Source: Isoetes taiwanensis (lineage: Eukaryota; Streptophyta; Lycopodiopsida; Isoetales; Isoetaceae). Taken from it: a stretch of DNA of 64,000 bases. How positions within the stretch are numbered: position 1 is the first letter of the stretch; every line of letters begins with the position of its first letter. A program made the position numbers and the translations under genes. Location of the stretch: contig JAJEKV010000092.1 in assembly GCA_021234155.1 (NCBI GenBank), positions 2,180,561 through 2,244,560 of the forward strand. The letters run 5' to 3'. Of the stretch, positions 35,100 through 47,270 are shown in pieces. The notes under the pieces are model-generated. The model worked only from the letters and a program-made list of their open reading frames with translations. It did not search any database and was not told the DNA's origin.

Positions 35100-35395
35100 A
35101 TCTGATGCTAAATTTCGAAGTCATGAAGCTGCTGCACAATGAGCAGTGTCCCTGTATCTGCAAACTCAAATTTGGTAGCACCTGCTTCGTACCATATTGG
35201 CAAGTCTTTTGATATTGTACTGCGTAGAAGCTGTCACAGAATTTCATGGGAGTCACTTACATCAGTAAATAAAATTCCAGCTACCCCAGCCATTGCAAAG
35301 CAAGCATGGACAAGTTCTGCCTGAGATACCGTCTCAAGCTCTTCGGTTCCTTCCCAAGCTCTAAAGGATCAAATCCAAAGTCACTAGCAAGACTG
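35100..35395 (-). pseudogene. Captured LHCI antenna protein fragment (Lhca5-like)
   Basis: Read on the minus strand, the first part has FGFDPLELGKEPKSLRR. After a one-base shift near 35320 it continues AELVHACFAMAGVAGILFTD. A GTAAGT donor follows, then a 30-base remnant ending ACAG (35231-35260). The second exon reads LLRSTISKDLPIWYEAGATK and FEFADTGTLLIVQ. This is the middle of a photosystem I chlorophyll a/b-binding protein. The FTDLLR...LPxWYEAGA wording is closest to Lhca5 from memory. The retained but shrunken intron argues for DNA-level capture. It is a broken fragment with no transit peptide or other helices. Confidence 0.75.
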
Positions 35396-35892
35396 CAATT
35401 CAAAAACATTGTGAAAATAAGCATATACATGCTTTTAATTCTAATCCGTCAAGGTACTTTGGTGGCGACAAGCCAGACAACCAAGTGTTTCACAAGCAAG
35501 ACCACAATCCGGTATCCCTAGCCCCCACAAATCAAAGAAAGGAAGTCCTTTATTATTTAGAACCATCTTCCTGTATCCCAAAGAAACAAATAAATAATTT
35601 ATTGTATCTTCCTATGGTCATTCAAATAATTGAAAAAAAAAATGTGAAGTCATGGAAAATGTCGAAAAGCCTATTTAATGTTGCTTTGTTTATCATTTTG
35701 TTATTCTAGAATAGGAAATGTATTTCCACATAAAAAAACAAAATAAAATCGCACATAAAAAAAATAAAATTGCAAGGTCATTCAAATTAACTGAAACAGA
35801 GAAAATTGCAAGGTCATTGAAAATGCCAAAAACCCAAAAAACCTGGAAAATTGCAAGATCACTGTTGAGTCTCAAAAACTTGTACAGCAAAA

Positions 35893-36037
35893 GTGTATTC
35901 TGGAATACACTTTGAATTCGAGCAAGAACAAAAATGTATTCTGGAATACACTTTTATTTTTAAGAAAAGTAAAAGTGTATTCCGGAATACACATTTGTTA
36001 TCCTCGAATAGCAAAAGTATATTTTGAATATAATTTT
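35893..36037. repeat. Right array of 18-bp palindromes, about 41.5-bp spacing
   Basis: Copies of GTGTATTCTGGAATACAC and variants start at 35893, 35934, 35975 and, decayed, 36017, spaced 41, 41 and 42 bp. The array lies about 360-505 bp from the right end. The left array lies 511-691 bp from the left end. Confidence 0.9.
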
Positions 36038-36373
36038 GGTACTTTAAAATATTATATCATCAAAAAATGACTAATTGTAACCTAAAAGTACCTCTTCTGG
36101 AATACAATCCAAGCTAACAAAATGTTGTGTAGGATGTACACTTAAATTAGTGGTTTTCTCTAAAAACACACTCCTGGTAAATTCTAACTGTTAGGAAAAG
36201 TGTCACTTTGACATAGTCAATTTTCTCTTTGCACAAAAAAATGAGTGATTTTGGGGGGGTCAAAATGCAATTTTATGACCAAAATAAATTTTTTACTTCA
36301 TTTTAGCTCCTTTTTTGGAAAAAAAAAGGGAATCTTTGAGGAATATTCCTTTTGCTCCCGTTTCAATGATTTG

Positions 36374-36398
36374 CTCCCGTTTAATACGCAACCTTGTT
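36374..36398 (-). repeat. Right terminal inverted repeat of nested element
   Basis: Reverse complement starts AACAAGGTTGCGTATT and ends AAACGGGAG. Another AAACGGGAG in the same direction follows inward near 36355. Confidence 0.9.
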
Positions 36399-36830
36399 AG
36401 TATTGTTGAAGTCACCAGCAATAATCCAATTTTCAAGAGATTGAGAATCCAGCCAGCAATTCATTTCAGCCCAAATTGGTTCTCTATCTTTGGGTGACGT
36501 AGGAGCATAGACATTGATAATGCCAAATCTGGAGTTAGAAACCGAGCAAATCATGGCTTGCCAGGCTCTTGAGGGACTGTTATAAAAGGAAGAGTGATTG
36601 ATATCTTTCTTCCAGATAATGGCCATTCCACCACTTGCTCCAGATGAGCTGATCCAAATAGAGGTAGAATTAGGATAAATCCACTCCCCTAAGTTACTAC
36701 ATTCAAAGGAGGGAAATTTAAGTTCTTGAAGGATAATGATGTCTGCATTATATTGCCTAATTTGAGCAATGGCTCTTCTCCTTTTTAGAGGGCCTTTGAT
36801 TCCTCTGAGATTCCAAGAAAGAATCTTCAT
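36399..36830 (-). CDS. LINE A ORF2, N-terminal part (endonuclease)
   Basis: This is 144 codons from the start ATG to the insertion point. The protein begins MKILSWNLRGIKGPLKRRRA and includes LQELKFP, with the catalytic Glu, then GGMAIIWK, INVYAPTSP and AGDFNNT, with the catalytic D-N pair. The fold is the apurinic-like endonuclease that nicks target DNA for priming. The frame joins the C-terminal part at 30443 once the nested element and one AGTA are discounted, for 1271 residues in all. The ORF2 start lies 38 bases after the ORF1 stop. Confidence 0.95.
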
Positions 36831-36868
36831 ATCAATGAGAGAAGAGAGAGATAATAAGAAAGAAGGAT

Positions 36869-39277
36869 CTAGAGCCTAATCTTTCTGGATTTTCTTTTAC
36901 TTCTAGTGTTCTGAGCTGGAGTTTTATTGAAACTAGATAAAACCACATCATTTTTAATCCTATCCTTTCTGACAGATTTTTTCATAGGTTGGGACTTAAT
37001 ATGCACCTGCATAGGATCAGTACTAAGATTTTCATTTAAGTATTCTTCTTTGTCCCAGTTTTCCTTATCACTCCCATATCCCTCACTATCAGAATAATCA
37101 GAACAACCCCCTGGGTAGAAATGAAACATAGAATTTTTATAGTTCTTTAAAGGAGCAGAATTAAGAACTTGCCTGGATATTGCTTTCTCTTGAAGCTCCA
37201 TGTTTTGCATATCCTCAGGAGTGTCAGGAACAATCTCAGGATCAGCCACAAAGTCATTAGCCATCTTTGCTTCTTCTGTATCTGAAGAATGTGAGATTTG
37301 ATTTTGCAGAGAGGCCATCTGATCAATAAACTTGTTGGATATATTCAAAGGGTTGCAAGGACTTGCTACCACTTGGAAGTCCAGATCAATTAAGGAAGGC
37401 AATTCAACAGTGTTTGTATCAACTGGTAGGATATGGACAACTGAGGATTCTTTTAAGGGTGCAGATGAGGGGCAAATCTGAGAAGAAGCACATACCTTAC
37501 TTTTATTTAATTCAGGATCTAGATTACTATTAAGGTCAGATAATACCTGAAAAGGATTTGGAGTGTTGATCTGTAGGTTGTCTTGCTGCTGTACTAACTC
37601 TTGAGTCAAGTCTTCAGTGGTTTGACTTGAACTGCTAGCTAGATGAGAGTCCTTTTTTATCTCATTTGATTTGTTGTTGCTTTGCTGTTTCAATCTTGCT
37701 GGCAAGGAAATTTTCAGTTGTGAATTCACCTGGTTTGATTCAGCTGGAACTTTGCTTCGTCTCGAGATTTCATATCTAATGACCCACTCTTACTATTATT
37801 TTTGATTGGGAAATCCATAAGATTATATGAGCATTGAGCTTTCCCTTTAGCCTCTTTAATTATTTCACTCAGAGTGAAATTTAACTTGTCTGTAGCCTGG
37901 GTAGCTTTCCCAATCACATTCCCTTTAACTAGAGCTTAGGCTCACCCATAGTTAGAGGCATATTATATTTTGTATTATTTGTGTGTGCAGTTTCACACAC
38001 TTTGTCTCTGTCTCTTTCCTCATCTCTAGCTGCCTTATTTTTCTGAATTCTCTTATAGCTACCATTTACTTTAGTCTACTTGAACCTGTCACTTTCTGGC
38101 AGCCTCTGGAATTGAGTATCCTTACTAGAATTTCCCTTTGTAGAAGTGATCAGATCAGGCTGATCTGCTTGCTTTTCCTCAGGATCCTTTTGAATGTAAA
38201 CCTTGTTTTGAGGCTGAGTTTCTTGAGTCTGAGTTCCATGTTGGAGTCTGTCAATTTGAGGGTCCTCTGTTGAAGTTTTGCAATCAGAGTACCAGAAATG
38301 CCTGTGAAAGCATTTCTGACATGTTGAGGGCAAACCAGACCATCTAAGGTTTAATTGAGATTCAAAACCAAAGGCATCTATGAATGGTATGGAAAGGGGG
38401 ATTTCCTTGGAAAGGTCAAGTTGAACAAAGCTTCTGGGAGGTTTGGCAGGGGAATATTCAGTAGATATATAAGTTCCAACTGAATTGAACAAAAGTTTAA
38501 AGCACTCTTCATCCCAATAAATAGAATTGAGACCAAAAAGAGATGTGGAGGCAATGCAATGTCAAGCTTAGGATGCCATTTGAGGAAGGACAATTGAGAA
38601 GTATCATAGGTCATAGGTCCATAATTCAGAAAGAAATTTGCTGATCTGGAATTCCCACATTCAAGCATAATGTAGGGGTAATTGAGCCAATAGATAGCCT
38701 GAATTAGGATCCCTTTGTTGAGACTGAGAGGGAAGGCCCACAATTTTTCAAGCTTAATTCCACATTTTTGAACTTTGATGATTACAGCAGAATTTGAAAG
38801 AGCATCTATTTTTGAATGCACAACAGGTAGATTCAAAGAAATACCGTGATAAATGTTCATTTCCCGCTCTTTTAGATATGGAATTCTTGTACGCTTGAGT
38901 CTTTCATCCAGTTCGTTGTCCGAGCGAACCTCCGGGCGACCTCTTGCAACACCATATGGAATAGGAATTTGAGTAGCAGGGTTCAGGGGATGGAGAATAC
39001 CCCTATGATCAGGATCAGCAGACAAATTGTCCCAATGAGGAACATCGTGGGAAATCGGATCCATAGCAGGAGGCGGGAGCAGCAAATTATCAAAGTTACC
39101 AAAGAGGATGGTATCAGAGGGCTGATTTTGGTAGGAAATCAATTTAGGAAGAATGGCGGATCGTTCAGAAGCTGGAAGGTGCGCGAATGCATGAAGAAGA
39201 GCCAAATGTTTAGGGTTTTTCGGAAAATTTGTGACCATTGCGACAAATTCAGGGAGAAACAACAAAAGTTCATGCAA
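36869..39277 (-). pseudogene. LINE A ORF1 (DUF4283-like RNA-binding protein), broken
   Basis: The first frame (39277 to about 38545) carries LWAFPLSLNKGILIQAIYWL, part of a DUF4283-like domain. After a shift near 38540 the frame 38492-38076 has EIPLSIPFIDAFGFESQLNL and the zinc knuckle CQKCFHRHFWYSDC. This is the usual ORF1 layout of plant L1 elements, whose product binds the LINE RNA. Stops at 38076 and 37726 split the polar, low-complexity C-terminal part (37917-36869), which ends in the basic stretch TRSKRKSRKIRL. At least three breaks prevent one product. Confidence 0.8.
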
Positions 39278-40017
39278 AATTTTTTAACAATTGAAAAGGG
39301 AGGAAATTAACAGAAAGCAGGGGATATGAAACCATTGGAATGAAACAAAATTAAACTAAGATGATCGGGAAGCCTAACATGCTGTAGAATTGATTGCAAA
39401 GAGATCCACGTACAATTCAAAGAAATTTAAGGAGAAATTCCTTCAAATTGGGCAGGATTTTGGGGAGAATAAACTTCAACAGAGATCAAATAATCCAACC
39501 AATTACAATGGACTCTGAATGTCCCTGCTGGACCAACTGCATTCGAACCCACAAATTCCTCTAGCCAAGAATTGATGCAAAATCAATACTGCAAGGCACA
39601 AAAGTGTATTCCAAGAAAAACAAATTGTCCGGGAAAAATCTTTGAATAATCAAGGAGCTCCAAAGATCAGTAGTCGGGCCCTTTAGAAATCCACACGAGA
39701 TTCTATCTTTCTCTCTTATAATTGTGAAAACAGAGGTTTCCATAAGAAAGATCGAATGAAGAAAGAACACAGCTTCATAAGTATATCAAAATAGGAGTCA
39801 AATTGTAGATCCTGGTGTGAGGATTGCAGCTAAAGCTACCCTTCTACTAGGGCAGCAGGATGATCCACAGGAATTGAGCTTCAGATCACCAGAAATTCAA
39901 ATTTTTCCATAATTTTATCAAGAAGAGGCTTGTAACAGAAAAAACGGGAAAAGGACAAAAGAAGCAAGAAAATTGGCGCTCGCCATGTTCGTCTATGACA
40001 GCATTGAGATATTTCCA
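39278..40017 (-). other. 5' leader of LINE A
   Basis: This segment lies between the target duplication and the ORF1 start. It should contain the internal promoter of the LINE. I recognise no specific site. Confidence 0.6.
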
Positions 40018-40027
40018 AGGTCCTAAC
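40018..40027. repeat. Target-site duplication (right) of LINE A
   Basis: AGGTCCTAAC, identical to 26205-26214. The upstream sequence here is LINE A leader. Confidence 0.8.
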
Positions 40028-40228
40028 TGTCATGCTCTTTTGCGTGGAAGAAGGTATAGACTTTGTAATACTTTTGTATAACTTGCACTTCCAGATTTGC
40101 ACTGATTTTTTGCTAAAACATTTCGTTGAGAAGAGTCACCCGAGTGAATGCTAACCTATGAAATTGTATTAGAATAGTAATTTCTAGGGTGATCTGGTTG
40201 TGTAAGGAGGCATCGAACTAAGGAGAAC

Positions 40229-40485
40229 CATTCTGGCTATGTTCATTCACGATTCACAGTAGTAGTTGGGTTTGCAAGCAGGTAAAACTATTTTTTCTTA
40301 TCTTCCATAAGGAGGTGACTTGCGAAAAAATTTCATACAAAATTACATGAAACTTTTATTTTTGAAAGTTTTATGTTTTGGAGTGTACAATTATTCTATG
40401 GCAAGATTCCATAGCGCAGTTCTTCTATGGCAATACAGAGACTACACAGATAAGATCTTCAGCAATTTAAATAACCTGATATTGC
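40229..40485. repeat. Direct repeat, copy 1 (offset 642 bp)
   Basis: The copy begins CATTCTGGCTATGTTCATTC and ends near ATTTAAATAACCTGATAT. A diverged copy lies at 40871-41146. Function unknown. Confidence 0.8.
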
Positions 40486-40870
40486 CAGTTCGGCTCTCTC
40501 TTTGCCCACCAAGCAGAGGATTGCAAGCGAACATTTGGAAGCTAAAAATTAAGAAACTGCATGTTAGTCAGAAGTTCATCCCATTTATAACGATCAAGAA
40601 CACCGTATACTCAGTCTCATAGGCTCAATGGGACTTTAAATGATAATAATGTTCCCTCTTTCTTAGTGTTTCCAACGAATAAATCAATATAGCGGAGCCC
40701 TGCCCAAGCAACAGGTTAATGTGGGCTCCAACCAAAACAGAGGCATATACAGATGAATCTTCTTGCTCTTTATTAGAGATGAAAAGAACAACACGAAACC
40801 AGAGCCATTTCAATGCGTCAAAGACTAAGAAGGAGACGTTAGCTGCTTCCTGTGGAGTTGTATAAACAGG
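40486..40870. other. Spacer with open frame on each strand; not identified
   Basis: On the minus strand the frame reads QEAANVSFLVFDALKWLWFR and VGAHINLLLGQGSAI. On the plus strand a different frame is open as well. I do not recognise either protein, so no gene is claimed. Confidence 0.3.
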
Positions 40871-41146
40871 CATTCTGGCTATGTTCATTCATGATTCACA
40901 GTATTGGCTGGGTTTGCAAGCAGGTAAAAGTAATTTTTTTTTTTATGTTTCATAAGGAGTCGGCATGCCAAAAAATCTCATACAGGGATTACATGGAACT
41001 TTTACTTTTAGAAGTTTTTATGCTTCGGCAGCGTACAATATTCTATCCCAAGATTGTATGGCACAATTATTCTATGGCAAGATTATATGGCAAGACAGAG
41101 ACTGAACACATGGGATCTTCAGCAATTTAAATAACATGATATATGC
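40871..41146. repeat. Direct repeat, copy 2 (offset 642 bp)
   Basis: Diverged duplicate of 40229-40485, sharing the GGTTTGCAAGCAGGTAAAA stretch and the GATCTTCAGCAATTTAAATA end. Confidence 0.8.
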
Positions 41147-41743
41147 TCAGTAAGTAATTGACCTTGGATAAAGGAATATATAATAATCTGATTTATACGC
41201 AACTGAACAGAACTGGGAGTACTTGGGCAAACCTTTTCGGTCGCAATCGATCCCTGCTATGAATGAAAGTTCCTGGATTCAAAAAACGATTGTGTCGAAT
41301 TTACTTGGGCAAGCCCCCTCATCCACAATCGATCCCTGCTCACAAATCTGAAATGCAAGGCTTGATTTAACCCAAGCACAACTTTCAAAAATCTGAAACG
41401 CAAGGGTTGACTTAACCCAAACACAACGTCCTTCGTTACTCTCTACAAACTCTCTCTCCTAAACCCTTGACCCCTACACAGTCGCTATGGGCTAAGTTGA
41501 CCGGCTCCTCCTCCCTTTTATACCAAGGCAAAGGCCTCTCGAGATCATTGGAGAAGCCGCCAGACATTCTGGTTAGCTTCTAGAAAGCCCCCAATACCTT
41601 CCACAATGGCTTCTACAAACGCCTCAGTCCTCTTCGAATCTTCTAGTAGCTTCCCCTTCACGCACCATTGAAATATCTAGGCCTAATGTCTAATTATGGA
41701 ACTTTCTAGAATCTACCCTTTTATAATTATCTGTTAGACATAG
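41147..41743. other. No gene recognised; short internal repeats
   Basis: ACTTGGGCAA...CAATCGATCCCTGCT and TCTGAAAYGCAAGG...TTAACCCAA each occur twice between 41219 and 41420. No coding signature is seen. Confidence 0.4.
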
Positions 41744-43217
41744 CTTAGCCAACCTTAGGCTTAGGGCCATTTCCACGTGGCCTTACCCTATTGGGCACTC
41801 GCCACATGGAAGCACCCCATTGGAGTCGCGTGGCAGTGACATGTAACCCTAAACTATAAGTACCCTAACCCAAACCCTACGCCACTTTTCGGCTCCACCT
41901 ACCTTGAGACATGTTCTTCGCTCAGAACTCTGTTTCGAACATCGTTCATTGCGCATCGCTCAGATCGATAGCCCCAAGGCAATGCACTCATCAGAAGAAG
42001 GAGGAACCATCCCATTCATCAACAAGTCATGGAGACCCCAGGAGTTGGAGGAAGTTCGTTCGGAGCAGGTATTCAGAGTAGCTTCATAGGTGGATCATTT
42101 GGAATCTAGGATTCCAGATGAGCTAGTATCTTATTGAGCTAGTAGAACCTTCCTAGAACCTAAGCAAGGAACCCTAACAAGTAGGTAGATTCATGTGTGT
42201 AGATTAGATGTTATCTTTATTATCATGATTATGTTGATGTACGATGATGGTTGATCATGTTGCACTTCTTATGTATTGGGAAGGGGGGTAGAGACCTAGT
42301 GGCCATTATCTAGATGATGCTCTTAGTTTAGACCCCTTAGTTCCTATTAGATATAGCCTGTGCATAGGAACCCACCCGGCTACGGGGGCTAAGGAATGAC
42401 TTAGCACCATACAACAAGGCTAGTGTCAAAGCAGACGGAGGTCCCTGCTGAGCGTGGCTACTGGGGACCCATAGCGGGCTACGCCTATAGTCGATCACTT
42501 TCGGCCAAATATGGGTTCGGCACTTCCTAGTCAATGGTATCGCCTTGACTCTCAAGAGTTGCAAGTGTCGGCCTGGCTCTTGTTTTGGGGAGTTCAGTTG
42601 AGTACGAATCAGGCGTCACCACGATTCTCTAGCCGCCCATGGAGCCACTAGTCTTTGGGAAGGGGAGATGCAACCCTTCTACCTCATCGGGCTGGGGAGA
42701 TGCAACCCGGAGTAGTCCTAATAGGTGATAGCATAAGATTGTGTCTCCGGCAGGTCATAGTCATGTTAGAGCCTGATTTAACCCGTCTGCAAAGTTTGCA
42801 CAGGAGGGGTGGATGGAGTGGTCAACCCTAGCCATTGTCTATAGCCGCCCCGCCATTATCATATCTCGGTCTGCTCTATCTTGAGGCCCAGCCGTCAGTC
42901 TACTTCCCTTACGAGTCTGAGCCTGGGTAGGAGCTCATATGTTTTTTGTTATCTTTGATGTATATATGATTGTACGGATGTGCTACCCTTCGAGGTAGTT
43001 GGATGTATTGTTATTGCTCGTGCTGACGTTATGTTATGCTTCCACTATTATAGGAGCCCATGGGTAAGGGCACGCAACACACCTTCGTGTCCCCTTCCCG
43101 CACCAGAGGTATCTTGGGTGCGGGATAGACGAAGGGCCCATGTGGCCGGAGGGCTGGATGACGGATTTTCCACAAGATGTACGACGGGGCGTCGTATATT
43201 TGGTGGGAAGCATCACA
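41744..43217 (+). repeat. Gypsy 5' LTR lacking its first ~120 bp
   Basis: From TAGCTTAGCCAACCTTAGGC to about 42500 it matches the 3' LTR at 52547-53313. It ends GCATCACA followed by a primer-binding site, which defines the LTR end. The bases upstream of 41744 are unrelated, so the start of the LTR is missing. Combining both copies suggests a full LTR of about 1.6 kb. Confidence 0.85.
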
Positions 43218-43218
43218 A

Positions 43219-43230
43219 TGGTACTAGAGC
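43219..43230 (+). other. tRNA-iMet primer-binding site
   Basis: TGGTACTAGAGC one base after the LTR end resembles the plant consensus TGGTATCAGAGC, which is complementary to the 3' end of initiator tRNA-Met. Confidence 0.8.
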
Positions 43231-43600
43231 AATGATCTTAGTTGACCAAGATCCAACACTGGCCATGACTGAATAGGTTGATTAACTGGCCTAGTTAAGG
43301 AATAGAATAAGAATTCCAGCCTTGAACCGTGAAAAGTGGGAGTATTTTTTTTTTCCCATTAGTAGGGTCATAATTTAGATTAAGTTATAGTCTAGGGGGT
43401 AGAAATAACGTAGTCAATAGAAACCTTCTAGTAATTTGAGTTCAAATTGTTCATGAGCCGCATTTTTCAAGTGAAAATTAAACGAGAAATCGCTCAAGAG
43501 GAATTTGAAAGAAAATGGCGCGAATTGACCAATATTTGGCCCAAAAGAAATTGGGAAATTTCGAGAAATAGTTAAAGTGATTAGAGGAAGTACTTTAATA
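43231..43600. other. Start of gypsy internal region, no gag visible
   Basis: Directly after the primer-binding site one expects gag. Only an unrecognised AT-rich stretch is present before the MULE terminus. Confidence 0.4.
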
Positions 43601-45600
43601 TTGGGAAAAACTACAAAATACCTTTATGTTTTGACATATTTTGCCATATACCCCTAACTTTTCAAAAAATTATGGAATGCACCTGGTCAACATACAATTA
43701 TTTTGTAGTTTTGATAATTGTTCAAATACCCTTAAGTTTTAGGTTAATTCCTCAAACGCCCTTATATTTCCTTCAAATTCACAAAATACCCTTGAGACCT
43801 ATAACGTGTGTTTTATTTCAAATTTCAAAAGTTTCAAAATTCACGAAACACCCTTAAGTTATGCAAAAATGTTTGGAATGCCCTTGAGCCCAAAGGTTTG
43901 TTTTTGAATGCTCCATAGTTCATTAAAATTCAACAAGAGATTTTCAAATGCCAAAGTAGGCCAAGACTAACTTAAATTTCATAAACATTGTCTTGAAGTA
44001 CAATAATCACAATGGACGCATTGCTAACTAGATGGGTGCCCTACATGTCCCTGAGTTGTGGTCCCTACCCTTGCATTTACTATAATAATGAACTTCCTTC
44101 ACTTCTTCTTCACCCTTACGTATCCTCTTTGTTCGTGGGCGCCCTGGAGGTCTTCTTGTCGCTGGAGGCAACATCGAATGTAGAACATTAGGAACAATAA
44201 CGGGGTGCACGATCCTCCTATAGGTTTCAGAGTAGGAAGTGAGAAAAAAATGCTTGATGAGTATAGCTTTGAACACACTCATTTCTATATGGTATTGCAC
44301 ATGCTACATGTGCACACGGAATACCCTCCTGCTGCCATTTACTGCAAGAGCATGTTCTTTTTTCCAAACTTACAATCCTATATTTTGAAGACAAAATCTC
44401 ATACTCAACTTCTGATGCTGCAATAATCCGGTAAGAGCGCCCACGATCACATGATCTCTTCACAACCTGCTCAGTACGAGGAGTCAATGCCAACTGTGCA
44501 TACTGGCTTGCCTCTATTCTATAGAAATCTGCTTGTTGTTGACATTCATGGAACCATGTCATTAACTTATGCCGAATTAACTCCAACATAACTAACATAT
44601 GCAACTCCCTAGGTTCATGTAACCAAGAATTCAGAGATTCTGCAATATTAGAAGTTAGATGACCATACCTCTGTCCCTTGGATTTTGAATTCGCCCAATG
44701 TATAGGATCAGCTGCAGCAAGAATCCAAATGGTAGCTTGGGCATTAGCAGCATGCATTTGAGAGATCACTTCATCATATTTCTCTACAGTATTGGCACGT
44801 GTTGCATTCCATAACAAATGAGCAAGGGTTGTACGCTTGAAGACCCTCCTAAAATTGTCAGCTAAATGGCGCATGCAATAAGCATGCGGAACTTGTGCCC
44901 CAAAAATAATCTCAACACCTTCCACCAAACCTTTTTGTTTATCTGAAATGAAAGTGACTTGTTGTGCATGATGCATACAATTCTTCAAATTTTAAAGGAA
45001 CCATACCCAATTATCATCATTTTCGGCACTTACCACGACAAAAGCAATTGGAAACAACCCATCATTCCCATCTATTGCTGTAGCCGTCAATAGTGTACGA
45101 AGATATCGTCCCTTTAAATGGGTGCCATCCAAACCTATCACTGGTCTGCAAGAAGAGAATCCCTTCAAACTAGAATTATAGGCAATACAAGAGACTTTTG
45201 AACAAATGCTATGCTTCCTGGATTGTTCTTCAGAATTTCTTCACAATATCCTTCCAATTTCTTATAGGCCTCTACATGATCACTATGGATTTGGGAGTTT
45301 GCCATTTCTTTTGCTTTCCATGCAAGGCCATAAGATATTGCTATACCTTCTTCTCTTTTGACATCGCCAATGAGATCTTTTGGCTGCAAACCAGGTTGTT
45401 CACGGAAACTTTCAATAGTGCGATTAGTTAGCCACTCTGTGCTAACTTCTTTGTTGCCAAGATGAGCTGCTCCAGCACAGTTGTGCACGGCTTGAAACTT
45501 CTTGATTGCACATTGGGGACTATCTTCTATGATAGAAGCATGGAGACGCCAATTGCAATTCCCAGCACCGCAAGTCACTGTGTATCTACAATGCTACGGT
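43601..45600 (-). mobile_element. Mutator-like (MULE) element, partial
   Basis: The transposase remnant lies at 44028-45578. The stretch 43601-43990 starts GGGAAAAACTACAAAATACC and is full of AAATACCCTT-type words, the composition typical of long MULE terminal repeats. No matching inverted copy is found to the right, so the other end is lost and no target duplication can be shown. Confidence 0.7.
44028..45578 (-). pseudogene. MULE transposase, frameshifted
   Basis: The protein runs from MTCGAGNCNWRLHAS (N-terminal MuDR-type region) through SCRPVIGLDGTHLKGRYLR (first catalytic Asp), FISDKQKGLVEGV (second Asp) and HLTSNIAESLNSWLHEPREL (Glu region). The SWIM finger CSCSKWQQEGIPCAHV follows, and the C-terminal tail ends PPATRRPPGRPRTKRIRKGE and YYSKCKGRDHNSGTC. 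Breaks are a frameshift near 45195, a TAA stop near 44993 (WFL*NLKN) and a frameshift near 44250. The catalytic residues are still present, so decay is moderate. Confidence 0.9.
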
Positions 45601-47270
45601 TCTATTGCGCAATAGAACCGACATTCCTTGGATAAGGACATGGGGACGTCTCTTTTCGCACTCCCTATTTATTCAGCCTCTTTTCATTTTTTCATCATCG
45701 GCATTCTCTTGAGCTAGTTTTCTCCTTCTTCTCTATCCTACCAGTTTCTTCTGGAGTTAGTTTCTTCTGGAGCTAGTTTCTTCTGGAGCTGGATTCTCTG
45801 TTCTATTCATACTAGCTCTGCCCTACGAGTTTTTGGAGCTCGATTCTCTATTCTATTCCTTTAGCTCTACAAGATCTGATCTGCTTGTCATGAGAATCAT
45901 GGGTTATTGGCTTTTATCTTTGAATCCGGGGATCCCCCTTTTCCCTTGTCCCCTTATCGCCTCTCTTCTTGCTAGTTTTTCCCCTTGTGCTGATCGGGCT
46001 TTGGGCTCTGCCCTCTGTGACTTCAAGCTCCAGCATGGCGAAGATTTGATTGAATGCTGGAGCCTTCTCAATTTGATCCTAGAGTCTTGTGTTCTTGGAT
46101 GCCGGTGCTTTCTGATCCGAGAGTCATGTGTTCCAAACAAACTGAGTTGTGTCTTGCCAGATAAGTTGTTTAATATACAGATTAATTTCATCTACGGTTT
46201 CTCTCACTCTACCTTGTTCAACGATCTGGAGCTTTTTGGTTTTAAGATACCATTTTTTTTTCTGTTCTGTATCAACCTCTGGATGTGCTTGTGGTGCTTC
46301 TTCATTTGCATGTCGTACAGGATGGGTAGTTCTGAGCGGAAACTATTCAGCTAGAGGTTCATGGAAGTCTCACAATCATATTAAAAGCGGCTATGCATCT
46401 GCAGGAAAGCTACTGTTTGCCGCTTTGGCCTCTTCCCTTTCTGGGCGGATAAGGATCCCGCATGATCTAGAGTCTTGTTTCTACATCGCTTTGCCACAGA
46501 TCCACCGATTTATTTTCCAATCAGTTAAGCATATCTTGTTTCATAAATTTGTTGTCTTATGGATTTGGACATTTTTGCTCAGCTCAGAGTTTAGCCTCAG
46601 ATTAGCTTTTGTGTAGATCTGGATAGTTGTTTGTTGTTTTCTTCTTCAGTCTTGCTAACTGGTTTGCCAAATCTCTTGTCCCCTCTTCAAACTTGGCACT
46701 CCGATGCTAGTTGGGCAGCGGTTTTTTCCCATATCTCACCTGTTCCTTTCTATTTTTGTTGACGCCTTCTTGTCCTCTCTCCGGTTTTTCGTCGGTGTGG
46801 TCGTGTGACGTCTGACATGTTTTTGGATCTTTTTCTTCTTCTCTCATTCTCGGCGTGGCAATAGAGTTTATTTCCTAGGATCAATCTCCCGGTTGGTCGA
46901 CCGTGTCTTTTCCCTCGGCGTGGCCCTGCGGGCCTCCGAGTTTTTTCACCTAATTGTTCAGCATGGCATCTCGTCTGTCTTCTTAGTTCGACTAACTCTC
47001 TGATGGATTTCTTCTTGTTTCAGGTTCTTTTTCTAATGTTCTTGTTACTCGATATTTTCTGCAGTCCACAGGGGTGGCTAGGCTTGAGCCGAACCGTCCC
47101 TCTTTAGCGTTGTGCTGCGGAGTTCGTGGGACGAGGTCTTTTCCAGCATGCAGAATGCCATCTTGGTGACGGCCCTTATGGCCTTATTCGTTACGCTTCA
47201 TTTTACGTTGTTTCAAATGCTCTCGATCAGTGTCTATATTTTGGAGCATATATAATAACAAACAACAACA
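45601..47270. other. No gene recognised
   Basis: TTCTTCTGGAGCTAGTTTC-like units repeat at about 45740-45800, and GGAGCTCGATTCTCTRTTCTATTC occurs in two versions at 45789-45860. Two open frames at 45833-46616 are rich in hydrophobic residues but match nothing I know. Confidence 0.35.

Noticed and set aside
45833-46616. Two hydrophobic open frames as a membrane protein gene
   Set aside because: The composition follows from T-rich DNA; no conserved motif, and the frames overlap each other.
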